Shown piece after piece: positions 29,181 to 37,946 of a stretch of 64,000 bases of DNA. The notes under the pieces were generated by a model. The model was not told where the DNA came from, made no database searches, and worked only from the letters and a program-made list of their open reading frames with translations. Source of the DNA: Massilia sp. UMI-21 (lineage in GTDB: Bacteria > Pseudomonadota > Gammaproteobacteria > Burkholderiales > Burkholderiaceae_D); NCBI GenBank assembly GCA_015277795.1, contig CP063848.1, positions 2,666,001 to 2,730,000 on the forward strand, written 5' to 3'. The translations under genes and the position numbers were made by a program. Position 1 is the first letter of the stretch. Every line of letters begins with the position of its first letter.

Positions 29181-29530
29181 GCGTCGCGCGTTGCCTAGCC
29201 CGCATTTGCCGCGGCAGTAATGCCAGATCGCAAGAAATCATCGTGGAATCGTTTGATGCCGCGCAAATTTGCTCTGACTCCTTGCCTTATATTTTGTCCA
29301 GTGCCGATTCAAAAACACCTCCATAAAAGTTGAACACAGGAATTTTTATGGGGAATGTTGCAGATACCCGCTTTTTTATTTTGCGAAGTGCGTGTCTCTC
29401 CGTTTTTATTCGGTATAATACGGGATCGTTGGGTTGTAGGTAGTAGTGCAGTTAGTCTGTCATTCCTTTCTTGCTTCTTCAAACGATCTTAAACGGACGC
29501 AAGTCCACTTAACTGAAATAGGAAATTGTA
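29181..29530 (+). promoter_or_regulatory. AT-rich cold-shock gene upstream region and leader
   Basis: This 350-nt gap is much more AT-rich than the flanks. It holds a perfect -10 TATAAT at 29414-29419 (no strong -35), which would give a transcript start near 29426 and a 5' leader of about 105 nt before the cold-shock gene. Long structured leaders of this kind control csp mRNA stability and translation at low temperature. A ribosome site AGGA is at 29520-29523. Confidence 0.6.
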
Positions 29531-29734
29531 ATGGCAACTGGCATCGTAAAATGGTTCAATGATTCGAAGGGCTTTGGCTTCATCACCCCGGACGAAGGCG
29601 GCGAAGATCTGTTCGCTCACTTCTCGGCTATCCAGAGCAACGGCTTCAAATCGCTGCAAGAGAACCAGCGCGTTTCGTTCGACGTGACCACCGGCCCGAA
29701 GGGCAAGCAGGCCGCGAACATCCAGCCGCTGTAA
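29531..29734 (+). CDS. Cold-shock protein (CspA family)
   Basis: A 67-residue single-domain OB-fold protein that binds single-stranded RNA and DNA and acts as an RNA chaperone. RNP1 is K-G-F-G-F-I-T (14-20) and RNP2 is D-L-F-A-H-F (27-32). Length and sequence (T-G-I-V-K-W-F-N start) are typical. It is monocistronic, with a long leader upstream and a strong terminator right after it. Confidence 0.96.
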   Translation: MATGIVKWFNDSKGFGFITPDEGGEDLFAHFSAIQSNGFKSLQENQRVSFDVTTGPKGKQAANIQPL

Positions 29735-29752
29735 TCGCTCTCCAGCGATGGT

Positions 29753-29784
29753 AAAAAATCCCCGGATCGCCGGGGATTTTTTTT
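29753..29784 (+). terminator. Rho-independent terminator of the cold-shock gene
   Basis: AAAAAATCCCCGG, loop ATCG, CCGGGGATTTTTTTT: a perfect GC stem followed by eight T residues, 18 nt after the stop codon. The A-rich left flank makes it usable from the other strand too, for the convergent LysR gene. Confidence 0.92.
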
Positions 29785-29842
29785 GCCTGTATTTTTGTCT
29801 GTACAGCACGCCTCTTCCCGGCCCAGGCCGCCCGCATCGGCT

Positions 29843-30745
29843 TCAAACCCGCCAGTAGTCCGGTTGCGCATAGCTGCGCCGCAGGAAATCGACGAAAGCA
29901 CGGATCCGCAAGGGCAGGTGCTGGCGCTGCGCAAAGACGGCATGGATGTCATTGCCCGGCGCGGCAAAGTCATCGAGTACCGTGCACAATTCCCCCGCCG
30001 CGATCTGGGCCCCGACCTCCCACATCGATCGCCAGGCCAATCCCTTGCCGGCCAGCGCCCACGCGTGCAGCACCGCGCCATCATTGCATTCCATGTTGCC
30101 GCCCAGCTTGAGGGTGACCGGCTTGCCCTTGTCGAGAAAGGTCCAGCCGCGCTGGCTGCCTTCGCTGCTGATGGCAAGGCAATTGTGCCTGGCCAGGTCG
30201 GCCAGGCTGCGCGGCGTCCCGTGGCGCTTCAGGTAGGCGGGGCTGCCGACCACCACGCGGTGGTTGTCCGCCAGCTTGGTGCCGACCAGGCTGGAATCGT
30301 TCAGGCTGGCGATGCGGATTGCCACGTCCACAGCTTCGCCGACCACGTCCACCAGGCGGTCGGTCAGGTTCAGGTTGACGCTCAGCTCCTGGTGCTCGGC
30401 CAGGAAGGAGGGCAGCAGCGGCGCCACGTGCTGGCGCCCGAAGCCGGCCGGCGCCGAGACCAACAGATGGCCGGTGGCGCGAGCGCTGCGCTCGGCCGCG
30501 GCCGCTTCCGCGTCTTCGAGTTCGGTGAGGATGCGTTGGCAATCCTCGAGAAAGACGGCGCCTTCGTCGGTGAGCACCAGGCGCCGGGTGGTCCGCTGCA
30601 GCAGCTTGACGCCGAGCCGGGCTTCCAGCGCATCGAGACGGCGGCCGATCATGGCCGGCGCGATGCCCTCCGCCCGCGCCGCCGCCGACAGGCTGCCGCG
30701 CGCCACCACCTCGACAAAGGTCGAGATCTGCCTGAACTTGTCCAT
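29843..30745 (-). CDS. LysR-family transcriptional regulator
   Basis: A 300-residue regulator with an N-terminal winged helix-turn-helix (residues 3-62; F-V-E-V-V-A-R-G-S-L-S-A-A-A) and a type 2 periplasmic-binding-like effector domain (about 92-295). It is divergent from malate synthase with a 159-nt gap that contains an inverted repeat, the usual LysR arrangement. I therefore infer that it may control aceB or its own gene; the effector is unknown. Confidence 0.9.
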   Translation of the reverse strand: MDKFRQISTFVEVVARGSLSAAARAEGIAPAMIGRRLDALEARLGVKLLQRTTRRLVLTDEGAVFLEDCQRILTELEDAEAAAAERSARATGHLLVSAPAGFGRQHVAPLLPSFLAEHQELSVNLNLTDRLVDVVGEAVDVAIRIASLNDSSLVGTKLADNHRVVVGSPAYLKRHGTPRSLADLARHNCLAISSEGSQRGWTFLDKGKPVTLKLGGNMECNDGAVLHAWALAGKGLAWRSMWEVGAQIAAGELCTVLDDFAAPGNDIHAVFAQRQHLPLRIRAFVDFLRRSYAQPDYWRV

Positions 30746-30764
30746 CCGCTTCCTTCCTCGATTT

Positions 30765-30801
30765 GATACAAAAACGCACAGATGTAGTGAGAAAATGTAT
30801 C
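30765..30801. promoter_or_regulatory. Candidate LysR operator between regulator and malate synthase
   Basis: GATACA (30765-30770) and TGTATC (30796-30801) form an inverted repeat with 25 bases between, each flanked by A/T runs. It lies 20 nt upstream of the LysR start and about 100 nt before aceB. A weak aceB -10 (TATACT, 30823-30828) follows. Confidence 0.35.
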
Positions 30802-30904
30802 GTTTAGCTATCTGGAAGTGAATATACTTGATGCCATGACAAACGCCAAGGCGTCCCCTGGGGCGCCGGCGCGCACCGGATTTTTCACTTACAGGAGTTA
30901 AACA

Positions 30905-32494
30905 ATGACGATCGCCACCCCCGACGGCATGCGGATCACCGCCGAGATCAAACCCGGCTACGAGCAGATTCTCACTCCGGAGGCCCTCGCACTCGTTGCC
31001 AGGCTGTCGCGCGCCTTCGAGCCGCGCCGCCAGGAATTGCTGGCCGCCCGAGCAGAACGCGCGCGCCGCCTGGATGCGGGCGAGCGCCCGGATTTCCTGC
31101 CAGAGACCGCGCATATTCGCAGCGGAGACTGGAAGATCGCCCCGATCCCGCCGGCATTGGCGTGCCGCCGGGTCGAAATCACCGGCCCGGTCGAGCGCAA
31201 GATGGTCATCAATGCGCTCAACTCCGGCGCCGACAGCTACATGACCGACTTCGAGGATTCGAACACGCCGAACTGGGACAACCAGATCACCGGTCAGCGC
31301 AACATGATCGATGCCGTCCGCCGAACCATTTCGCTCGAGCAGAACGGCAAGACCTACCGCCTGAACGACAAGGTGGCCACCCTGGTGGTGCGTCCGCGCG
31401 GCTGGCACCTGGACGAAAAGCACGTGCTGGTGGACGGCAAGCGCGTCTCCGGCGGCATCTTCGATTTTGCGCTGTTCATGTTCCATAACGCAAAAGAGCA
31501 GCTGGCGCGTGGCGCCGGCCCCTATTTCTACCTGCCGAAGATGGAATCGCACCTGGAAGCGCGCCTGTGGAACGACATCTTCGTGATGACCCAGGAAGAG
31601 CTCGGCCTGCCGCGCGGCACCATCCGGGCGACCGTGCTGATCGAGACCATCCTGGCCGCCTTCGAAATGGACGAGATCCTGTACGAACTGCGCGAGCACA
31701 GCGCCGGCCTGAACGCCGGCCGTTGGGACTACATCTTCTCGTGCATCAAGAAGTTCAAGCTGGACAAGGACTTCTGCCTGGCCGACCGCGCCAAGGTGAC
31801 CATGACCGCGCCCTTCATGCGGGCTTACGCGCTACTGCTGCTCAAGACCTGCCACAAGCGCGGTGCGCCGGCCATCGGCGGCATGTCGGCCCTGATCCCG
31901 ATCAAGAGCGATCCGGAGAAAAACGAGGTGGCGATGGGCGGCGTGCGCAGCGACAAGGCGCGCGACGCGCAGGATGGCTACGACGGCGGCTGGGTGGCCC
32001 ACCCGGGCCTGGTCGACCTGGCCATGACCGAATTCGTGAAGGTGCTGGGCGACAAACCCAACCAGATCGACAAGCAGCGCCCGGACGTGGAGGTGAGCGC
32101 CCGCGAGCTGCTCGACTTCAAGCCGGAAGCCCCGATCACGGAAGCCGGCCTGCGCTACAACATCAACGTCGGCATCCACTACCTGGGCGCCTGGCTGGCC
32201 GGCAATGGCTGCGTGCCGATCCACAACCTGATGGAAGATGCGGCGACGGCCGAGATCAGCCGCTCGCAGGTATGGCAGTGGATCCGCTCGCCGAAAGGCG
32301 TGCTGGAAGATGGCCGCAAGGTGACGGCCGAGATGGTGCGCGCCATGATTCCGGAAGAGCTGGCCAAGGTGAAGCTCGACGCGCCCAACGGCGACAACCC
32401 GAGCTACGCGCGCGCTGCCGAGATCTTCGAGCAGATGTCGACCTCGGAGACGTTCGCCGAGTTCCTGACCCTGCCGCTGTACGAAGAAATCTGA
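30905..32494 (+). CDS. aceB: Malate synthase A
   Basis: Condenses glyoxylate with acetyl-CoA to malate, the second step of the glyoxylate shunt used for growth on acetate and fatty acids. The 529-residue length is that of isoform A. Key segments are D-F-E-D-S-N-T-P (about 115-122), V-V-R-P-R-G-W-H, the metal-binding I-E-T and E-M-D-E-I-L-Y region near 250-265 and the catalytic Asp in [17 protein letters not shown] site precedes ATG 30905. No isocitrate lyase gene is adjacent. Confidence 0.96.
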   Translation: MTIATPDGMRITAEIKPGYEQILTPEALALVARLSRAFEPRRQELLAARAERARRLDAGERPDFLPETAHIRSGDWKIAPIPPALACRRVEITGPVERKMVINALNSGADSYMTDFEDSNTPNWDNQITGQRNMIDAVRRTISLEQNGKTYRLNDKVATLVVRPRGWHLDEKHVLVDGKRVSGGIFDFALFMFHNAKEQLARGAGPYFYLPKMESHLEARLWNDIFVMTQEELGLPRGTIRATVLIETILAAFEMDEILYELREHSAGLNAGRWDYIFSCIKKFKLDKDFCLADRAKVTMTAPFMRAYALLLLKTCHKRGAPAIGGMSALIPIKSDPEKNEVAMGGVRSDKARDAQDGYDGGWVAHPGLVDLAMTEFVKVLGDKPNQIDKQRPDVEVSARELLDFKPEAPITEAGLRYNINVGIHYLGAWLAGNGCVPIHNLMEDAATAEISRSQVWQWIRSPKGVLEDGRKVTAEMVRAMIPEELAKVKLDAPNGDNPSYARAAEIFEQMSTSETFAEFLTLPLYEEI

Positions 32495-32498
32495 TTGG

Positions 32499-32631
32499 CA
32501 GGGTGGTCCGGGGCGCGTAGCCGGCTTCGCCGACCGCGCGCTCCACTTGCCCGTGCGAACCATGCCGCGTCTGCATTGATCATGTGAACGCGCGGACGGC
32601 AGGGCCGCCTTTCGTGGCCCGGTCCACCCTG
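32499..32631. repeat. Post-aceB inverted repeat with internal hairpin (repeat copy B)
   Basis: The gap between aceB and gloB carries long-spaced arms: CAGGGTGGTCCGGG (32499-32512) and CCCGGTCCACCCTG (32618-32631), complementary with one mismatch. Inside are GCGCG-TAGCCGGCTTCGCCGAC-CGCGC (32513-32540), similar to the hairpin after the CBS gene (19067-19095), and further GC-rich stems. There is no T-tract. It could be a small palindromic mobile element or a terminator region shared by two convergent genes. Confidence 0.4.
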
Positions 32632-32651
32632 CGCGCATCAAGGGCAGCGCG

Positions 32652-33464
32652 TCAAAACACGTTCTTCCACGCGCGCAGCGCGGCGAACGCCTCCAGCGGC
32701 GATGCGCCTTCCTGGAGCCTGCCGGCCTGCACCAGGCTCTTCACGATTGCCGGCTCGGTGTAACGCAGGAACGGATTGGTCCCGCGCTCCAGCCCAATGG
32801 TCGACGGCACCGTCGGCAGATGCGTGCCGCGCCTGGTGCTCGCATCCTGCATGCGCAAGGCCAGGCCCTGGTTGTCCGGCTCGACCGCCTGCGCAAACCG
32901 CAGGTTCGCCACCGTATATTCATGTGCGCAGTACACCAGCGTATCGTCCGGCAGCGCCGCCAGCTTGGCGAGCGAGTCCGCCATCTGGGCCGGGCTGCCT
33001 TCGAACAAGCGGCCGCAGCCGCCGGCGAACAGGGTGTCGCCGCAGAACAGCCAGTGCGCGCCGGGCGTGCGGCGCACGTAGGCAATGTGTCCCAGGGTAT
33101 GGCCCGGCACATCGAGCACCGCGAGCTCCAGGTCCAGTCCGGGCACGACCAGGTGCTCGCCTTCGCCCAGCGCATGGGTGATGCCGGCGATTCCGTCATG
33201 GCGCGGCCCGAACACGGGCAGGGCCCGCCCTGCGCCTTCTTGCGCCAGCAGGGACGGCACGCCGCCAATGTGGTCAGCATGGTGATGGGTGAGTAGAATG
33301 GCAGTCAGGGTAAGATGGTGTTCGGCGAGTGCGGCGCGGACCGGGCCGGCATCGCCCGGGTCGACCACCGCCGCATGGACGCCGTCATGGATCAGCCACA
33401 AGTAATTGTCGTTAAATGCGGGAACGGTCAGGACCGACAGGTCGCGTGGCTGTTTGCTTGTCAT
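32652..33464 (-). CDS. gloB: Hydroxyacylglutathione hydrolase (glyoxalase II)
   Basis: Hydrolyses S-D-lactoylglutathione to D-lactate and glutathione, completing methylglyoxal detoxification. A 270-residue metallo-beta-lactamase-fold enzyme: T-H-H-H-A-D-H (59-65) binds the two metals, with [15 protein letters not shown] and C-A-H-E-Y-T further on. The C-terminal substrate domain is present. The start is ATG 33464. It is divergent from the methyltransferase gene, an arrangement conserved with rnhA and dnaQ across Betaproteobacteria. Confidence 0.95.
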   Translation of the reverse strand: MTSKQPRDLSVLTVPAFNDNYLWLIHDGVHAAVVDPGDAGPVRAALAEHHLTLTAILLTHHHADHIGGVPSLLAQEGAGRALPVFGPRHDGIAGITHALGEGEHLVVPGLDLELAVLDVPGHTLGHIAYVRRTPGAHWLFCGDTLFAGGCGRLFEGSPAQMADSLAKLAALPDDTLVYCAHEYTVANLRFAQAVEPDNQGLALRMQDASTRRGTHLPTVPSTIGLERGTNPFLRYTEPAIVKSLVQAGRLQEGASPLEAFAALRAWKNVF

Positions 33465-33509
33465 GGTGCGATCGTGATGGACATTGTGGTGGAAAATTAG
33501 AAAGGCAGA

Positions 33510-34292
33510 ATGGCTGGTATGGACAGCGCGGCATCGGAAAAATCCATTATAGCGCTCGACCACTGGCTGCAATCGCCGGCGGGCGCCTACGTGCGCGCCT
33601 TCGAACAGGCTTGCCTCGACGAACTGACGGCCGACATCTTCGGTTTCAACGCGCTCCAGATCGGCGTGCCCCAGCTCGACGCGCTGGCGGCCAGCCGCAT
33701 GCCCAACAAGTGGCAGGCCGCCACCCGCACCTCGACTGCCAACGAGCTGGCGTTCGCCGCCAGCGGCAAGCAGATCGCGGTGGCGCTCGACTTCGCGGAA
33801 CTGCCCTTCGCCTCGCACAGCATCGACCTGGTGGTGCTGCCGCACGTGCTCGAGTTCGCGGCCGAGCCGCACCAGGTGCTGCGCGAGGTCGAGCGGGTCC
33901 TGATTCCGGAAGGGCAGGTGATCATCTGCGGTTTCAACCCGGCCAGCCTGTGGGGCATGCGCCAGGGCGTGGGCAAGGTCACGCGCAACGGCTATTTGCC
34001 CGCATCCGGCGAGTTCATCTCTATGCCGCGCCTGAAGGACTGGTTAAAATTGCTGAATCTCGGCGTCAGCCGCAGCCATTTCGGCTGCTACGCGCCGCCG
34101 TGCCGGACAGCCCATTGGTTGAGCCGGTTCTCGATGATGGAGTCGGCCGGCCGGCGCTGGTGGCCCTACCTGGGCGCCGTGTACGTGGTCCACGCCATCA
34201 AGCGGGTCAAGGGCATGCACATCATCGGACCTGCATGGAACAAGAAAACGAACAAGCGGGCACAGGCTGTGCCCGCGGCGAACAGAGAATGA
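33510..34292 (+). CDS. Class I SAM-dependent methyltransferase
   Basis: A 260-residue protein of the Methyltransf_11 type: the acidic strand and post-motif [23 protein letters not shown] (about 93-115), then [21 protein letters not shown]. The N-terminal glycine motif is weak, as is usual for this gene-context family. The substrate is unknown. The stop overlaps the rnhA start (ATGA), so it is translationally coupled to rnhA. An AAAGG site precedes ATG 33510. Confidence 0.85.
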   Translation: MAGMDSAASEKSIIALDHWLQSPAGAYVRAFEQACLDELTADIFGFNALQIGVPQLDALAASRMPNKWQAATRTSTANELAFAASGKQIAVALDFAELPFASHSIDLVVLPHVLEFAAEPHQVLREVERVLIPEGQVIICGFNPASLWGMRQGVGKVTRNGYLPASGEFISMPRLKDWLKLLNLGVSRSHFGCYAPPCRTAHWLSRFSMMESAGRRWWPYLGAVYVVHAIKRVKGMHIIGPAWNKKTNKRAQAVPAANRE

Positions 34293-34747
34293 GCGACGCA
34301 CAAACCAATCCAAACAAGGTGGAAATCTTCACCGACGGCGCCTGCAAGGGCAATCCCGGCACAGGCGGCTGGGGCGCGCTGCTGGTCTCCAACGGCCACG
34401 AAAAAGAAATCTTCGGAGGCGAGCCGAACACCACCAACAACCGCATGGAACTGCGCGCCGTGATCGAGGCGCTCGGCGTACTGAACCGTCCGTGCGAGGT
34501 CGTGCTGCACACCGACAGCCAGTACGTGCAGAAGGGCATCTCCGAATGGATCCATGGCTGGAAGGCGCGTGGCTGGAAGACCTCGGCCAGGGAACCGGTG
34601 AAGAACGACGACCTGTGGAAGGCGCTCGACCTGGCGCAGCAGCAGCACGCGGTCGAGTGGCGCTGGGTGCGTGGCCATAACGGCCATCCGGGTAACGAAC
34701 GCGCCGACGTGCTGGCGAACCGCGGCGCGGCATCGGTACGCCGATAA
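34289..34747 (+). CDS. rnhA: Ribonuclease HI
   Basis: Cuts the RNA strand of RNA-DNA hybrids during replication and R-loop removal. The 152-residue protein has the four carboxylates at Asp16 ([11 protein letters not shown]), Glu54 (N-R-M-E-L-R-A), Asp76 (H-T-D-S-Q-Y-V) and Asp140 (N-E-R-A-D), with the His loop G-H-N-G-H-P-G-N before the last. It overlaps the methyltransferase gene by 4 nt and is followed by dnaQ after 81 nt. Confidence 0.96.
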   Translation: MSDAQTNPNKVEIFTDGACKGNPGTGGWGALLVSNGHEKEIFGGEPNTTNNRMELRAVIEALGVLNRPCEVVLHTDSQYVQKGISEWIHGWKARGWKTSAREPVKNDDLWKALDLAQQQHAVEWRWVRGHNGHPGNERADVLANRGAASVRR

Positions 34748-34828
34748 GCGACATACTGCGTGCGCCGCGGCCGGGGCCGGCGCGGGTTTGCTATACTTCG
34801 GCTCGCCTCAACTCAATCGTCACGTCCC

Positions 34829-35548
34829 ATGCGCCAGATCGTCCTCGATACCGAAACCACCGGCCTGAATCCCCGCACGGGCGACCGCATCATCGAGGTC
34901 GGCTGCGTCGAGATCTTCAACCGCAAGCTGACCGGGAATAATTTTCACTGCTATATCAACCCGGAGCGCGACTCGGACGAAGCGGCGCTGGCGGTGCACG
35001 GCCTGACGACCGAGTTCCTGAGCGACAAGCCAAAATTCCATGAGATCGCCGAGGAGCTGCGCGCATTCGTTCAGGGTGCCGAGCTGATCATCCACAATGC
35101 GCCCTTCGACCTCGGCTTCCTGAACCACGAATTCCAGCGCCTCGGCCTGCCGCCCTTTACCGACTCCTGTGCCGGCGTGATCGACACCCTGGTGCAGGCC
35201 AAGGAGCTCCATCCGGGCAAGCGCAACTCGCTCGACGCCTTATGCGACCGCTACGACATCTCGAACGCGCACCGCAAGCTGCACGGCGCATTGCTCGACT
35301 CGGAACTGCTGGCGGACGTGTATCTGGCCATGACGCGCGGGCAGAACTCGCTGACCATGGATGTCGCGGTAGAGGCGAGCGCTGGCGGCGAACTGCAGGA
35401 TGCCGGCCCGCTGGGCGACATCATCGTACTCGCGGCAAACGATGAGGAACTCGCCGCGCATGCGGACGTGCTGGCCGGCCTGGACAAGAATGTGAAGGGC
35501 AGCTGCATCTGGCGGAATTATTCTCCCGCCGAGGTGACGGCGGGGTGA
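34829..35548 (+). CDS. dnaQ: DNA polymerase III epsilon subunit (proofreading exonuclease)
   Basis: The 3'-5' proofreading subunit of the replicative polymerase. The 239-residue protein shows ExoI D7-T-E9-T-T-G-L, ExoII in I-I-H-N-A-P-F-D-L-G-F-L-N-H-E and ExoIII-epsilon with H-G-A-L-L-D-S-E-L-L-A-D. The C-terminal extension should bind the alpha subunit. ATG 34829 fits the family start; a TATACT -10 at 34792-34797 may give dnaQ its own promoter. A second, more distant exonuclease of this fold starts at 63759. Confidence 0.94.
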   Translation: MRQIVLDTETTGLNPRTGDRIIEVGCVEIFNRKLTGNNFHCYINPERDSDEAALAVHGLTTEFLSDKPKFHEIAEELRAFVQGAELIIHNAPFDLGFLNHEFQRLGLPPFTDSCAGVIDTLVQAKELHPGKRNSLDALCDRYDISNAHRKLHGALLDSELLADVYLAMTRGQNSLTMDVAVEASAGGELQDAGPLGDIIVLAANDEELAAHADVLAGLDKNVKGSCIWRNYSPAEVTAG

Positions 35549-35574
35549 TTCTGTGGCATAATACGCCTCGCTTC

Positions 35575-35649
35575 GGGAGGTTAGCTCAGGGGTAGAGCAC
35601 TGCATTCACACTGCAGGGGTCGCAAGTTCGAAACTTGCACTTCCCACCA
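35575..35649 (+). tRNA. tRNA-Val (CAC anticodon), copy 1
   Basis: A 75-nt cloverleaf with encoded CCA. The acceptor is GGGAGGT/ACTTCCC (one G-T pair), the D arm GCTC/GAGC, the anticodon stem CTGCA/TGCAG around loop TTCACAC (anticodon CAC, reads GTG), and the T arm GCAAG-TTCGAAA-CTTGC. A -10 CATAAT (35557-35562) with a weak -35 GTGACG 17 nt upstream precedes it. An identical gene lies at 40756. Confidence 0.97.
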
Positions 35650-35655
35650 GATTCG

Positions 35656-35683
35656 AAAGGCCAGCTATCTGCTGGCCTTTTTT
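35656..35683 (+). terminator. tRNA-Val terminator, class C intron target
   Basis: AAAGGCCAGC, loop TATCT, GCTGGCC and six T residues. It ends the tRNA transcript. The first group II intron begins 5 nt after the T-tract (35688), as expected for class C introns, which recognise a terminator-like hairpin in the target. Confidence 0.92.
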
Positions 35684-36089
35684 CATGGTGCGCCCAGCAT
35701 GGGCGCACTCCTGCGGGTGAAAGTCCTGCCGCGAGCTGACCACAGTGAGCGAAGTGAAGCGCAACTGCATGAGGGTAACCGAGTGTGGGAAGGAAGCGTG
35801 GATCGTAAATCATGAGCCGAGGAACACGAATCGCATAGAAGGCGTTGCCGATCAGGGCGAGCGGGCCATGAACCGCAAAGCTCTTGTGGTCAAGGAGAGG
35901 TGGCGTAGATGCGGCGGTTGTGTGATGAAGGAGTGCGGCCCTTACCTGGGGACGCCCCGCCTTGTGCCTGAAAGGGCGACGAAAAAAAAATCGGAGCGGG
36001 GTCTCAGCAGAGGTCATAGTAGTTGGAGGTAGCGCTGGGAAGGCTCGACTCCGCCGACGAAGGACCGAACGAGTAGGAGTGAATCCGAT

Positions 36090-37457
36090 ATGTCGATGCA
36101 GAAGGCACAGCGTCAGATGCCCGCAAACGCGGGGCGGGAAGCCGTAGGGCAAGGTGAAGCCATGCTCGATGCTTTCAGCGACGAAGCGTTCTGCCCGCGG
36201 CATGCAACCGGAGGCACGGGGTCAGCGTTGCTGCAAGCGGCGCTGACGACAGAGAACCTGCGGCGGGCGTTCAAGCGTGTGCGTGCCAACAAGGGAGCGG
36301 CTGGCGTGGATGGACTGGACATTGACCAGACCTCGCGTCTGCTGGCAACCGAGTGGCCTCACATACGAGAACAACTGTTGGCAGGGACGTACCGGCCCAG
36401 TCCGGTACGTCGGGTGACGATTCCGAAGCCCGACGGTGGCGAGCGCGAGCTTGGCATCCCGACGGTGACGGATCGGCTGATCCAGCAAGCACTATTACAG
36501 GTGGTGCAACCGATCCTTGATCCCACTTTCAGCGAGCATAGCTACGGCTTCCGACCGGGCAGGCGTGCGCAGGATGCGGTATTAGCCGCTCAGGCATACG
36601 TCCAGTCCGGGCTGAGAATCGTGGTGGACGTGGACCTGTCGAAGTTCTTCGACCGGGTCAACCATGACATCCTGATCGACCGCTTGAAGAAACGCATCGA
36701 CGACGCTGGAGTGATCCGGCTGGTCCGTGCCTATCTGAACAGCGGCATCATGGAGCATGGTGTAGTACAGGAACGGAACGAAGGAACGCCGCAAGGCGGT
36801 CCATTGAGTCCGCTGCTTGCCAACGTCATGCTCGATGAAGTGGACAAGGAACTGGAACGGCGCGGCCATCGCTTTGCGCGCTACGCCGACGACGCGAACG
36901 TCTATGTTCGTAGCGTGCGTGCGGGCCAGCGGGTGATGAGGCTGCTGCGGCGCTGCTATGCCAGACTGCACCTCGTGGTCAACGAAGGCAAGAGCGCCGT
37001 GGCCAGCGTCTTTGGCCGCAAGTTCCTCGGCTACAGCCTGTGGGTGGGGCGTGGGGGCGAAGTCAAACGCAAGGTGGCGGAAAAGCCGTTGCAAGCGTTT
37101 AAACAACGCATCAGGGAGCTAACCCGCCGATCTGGTGGGCGTAGCATGCCGGATGTGGTGCAGGGACTTCGTTCCTATATGCTGGGTTGGAAAGGGTACT
37201 TCCAGTTGGCGCAAACCCCAAAGGTATGGCGCGGACTCGATGAATGGTTGCGGCACAGGCTGCGGGCTATCCAGCTCAAGCACTGGAAGCGCGGAAGCAC
37301 CATGTATCGGGAGCTCCTTAAACTTGGGGCTTGGCCGTCGGCAGCGAGGCACGTAGCGGCGAACAGCCGCCGCTGGTGGCACAACAGCGATAGGTTACTC
37401 AAAACAGTGATGACTATCGGCTATTTCGACCGACTCGGTGTACCTCGCCTGTCTTGA
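36090..37457 (+). CDS. ltrA: Group II intron reverse transcriptase/maturase (upstream copy)
   Basis: A 455-residue intron-encoded protein that helps the intron RNA splice and copies it into DNA at new sites. The RT domain (about 55-300) has I-P-K-P-D-G-G-E-R-E-L-G-I-P, S-Y-G-F-R-P-G-R, V-V-D-V-D-L-S-K-F-F-D, G-T-P-Q-G-G-P-L-S-P and the catalytic Y-A-D-D (265-268). The maturase (X) domain covers about 330-445. There is no H-N-H endonuclease domain, as in class C. Residue 139 is Val here and Leu in the second copy; Leu is, from memory, the usual residue in this stretch. An AGGAG at 36075-36079 precedes the ATG. Confidence 0.95.
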   Translation: MSMQKAQRQMPANAGREAVGQGEAMLDAFSDEAFCPRHATGGTGSALLQAALTTENLRRAFKRVRANKGAAGVDGLDIDQTSRLLATEWPHIREQLLAGTYRPSPVRRVTIPKPDGGERELGIPTVTDRLIQQALLQVVQPILDPTFSEHSYGFRPGRRAQDAVLAAQAYVQSGLRIVVDVDLSKFFDRVNHDILIDRLKKRIDDAGVIRLVRAYLNSGIMEHGVVQERNEGTPQGGPLSPLLANVMLDEVDKELERRGHRFARYADDANVYVRSVRAGQRVMRLLRRCYARLHLVVNEGKSAVASVFGRKFLGYSLWVGRGGEVKRKVAEKPLQAFKQRIRELTRRSGGRSMPDVVQGLRSYMLGWKGYFQLAQTPKVWRGLDEWLRHRLRAIQLKHWKRGSTMYRELLKLGAWPSAARHVAANSRRWWHNSDRLLKTVMTIGYFDRLGVPRLS

Positions 37458-37470
37458 CCTCAACTACTCG

Positions 37471-37544
37471 AACCGCCCGGTGCGGACCCGCATGCCGGGT
37501 GGTGTGGCAGGGGAGCGGCCCTCAGGGCCGTCCCCTATGCCGAT
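37471..37544 (+). ncRNA. Ribozyme domains V and VI of upstream intron
   Basis: Domain V is a 34-nt hairpin at about 37471-37504 (AACCGCCCGG...CCGGGTGGTG), with CGC near its base as catalytic triad. Domain VI (about 37507-37541) is GGCA-GGGGA...TCCCC-T-A-TGCC, leaving a bulged A at 37537, seven bases from the 3' end. That A is the expected lariat branch point. Confidence 0.8.
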
Positions 37545-37946
37545 GTGCGCCCAGCATGGGCGCACTCCTGCGGGTGAAAGTCCTGCCGCGAGCTGACCAC
37601 AGTGAGCGAAGTGAAGCGCAACTGCATGAGGGTAACCGAGTGTGGGAAGGAAGCGTGGATCGTAAATCATGAGCCGAGGAACACGAATCGCATAGAAGGC
37701 GTTGCCGATCAGGGCGAGCGGGCCATGAACCGCAAAGCTCTTGTGGTCAAGGAGAGGTGGCGTAGATGCGGCGGTTGTGTGATGAAGGAGTGCGGCCCTT
37801 ACCTGGGGACGCCCCGCCTTGTGCCTGAAAGGGCGACGAAAAAAAAATCGGAGCGGGGTCTCAGCAGAGGTCATAGTAGTTGGAGGTAGCGCTGGGAAGG
37901 CTCGACTCCGCCGACGAAGGACCGAACGAGTAGGAGTGAATCCGAT

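Larger units (their letters stand above)
35688..37544 (+). mobile_element. Group II intron (class C type), upstream copy
   Basis: A complete 1,857-bp retroelement. It begins with GTGCG, has about 400 nt of ribozyme domains I-III, a reverse transcriptase gene in domain IV, then domains V and VI, and ends in ...CCGAT, giving the AY 3' end. The element sits just downstream of a tRNA terminator, its protein lacks an endonuclease domain and domain V carries a CGC-type triad; all three mark bacterial class C. The next copy starts at the very next base. The only difference I detect from that copy is G36504 versus C38361. Confidence 0.93.
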
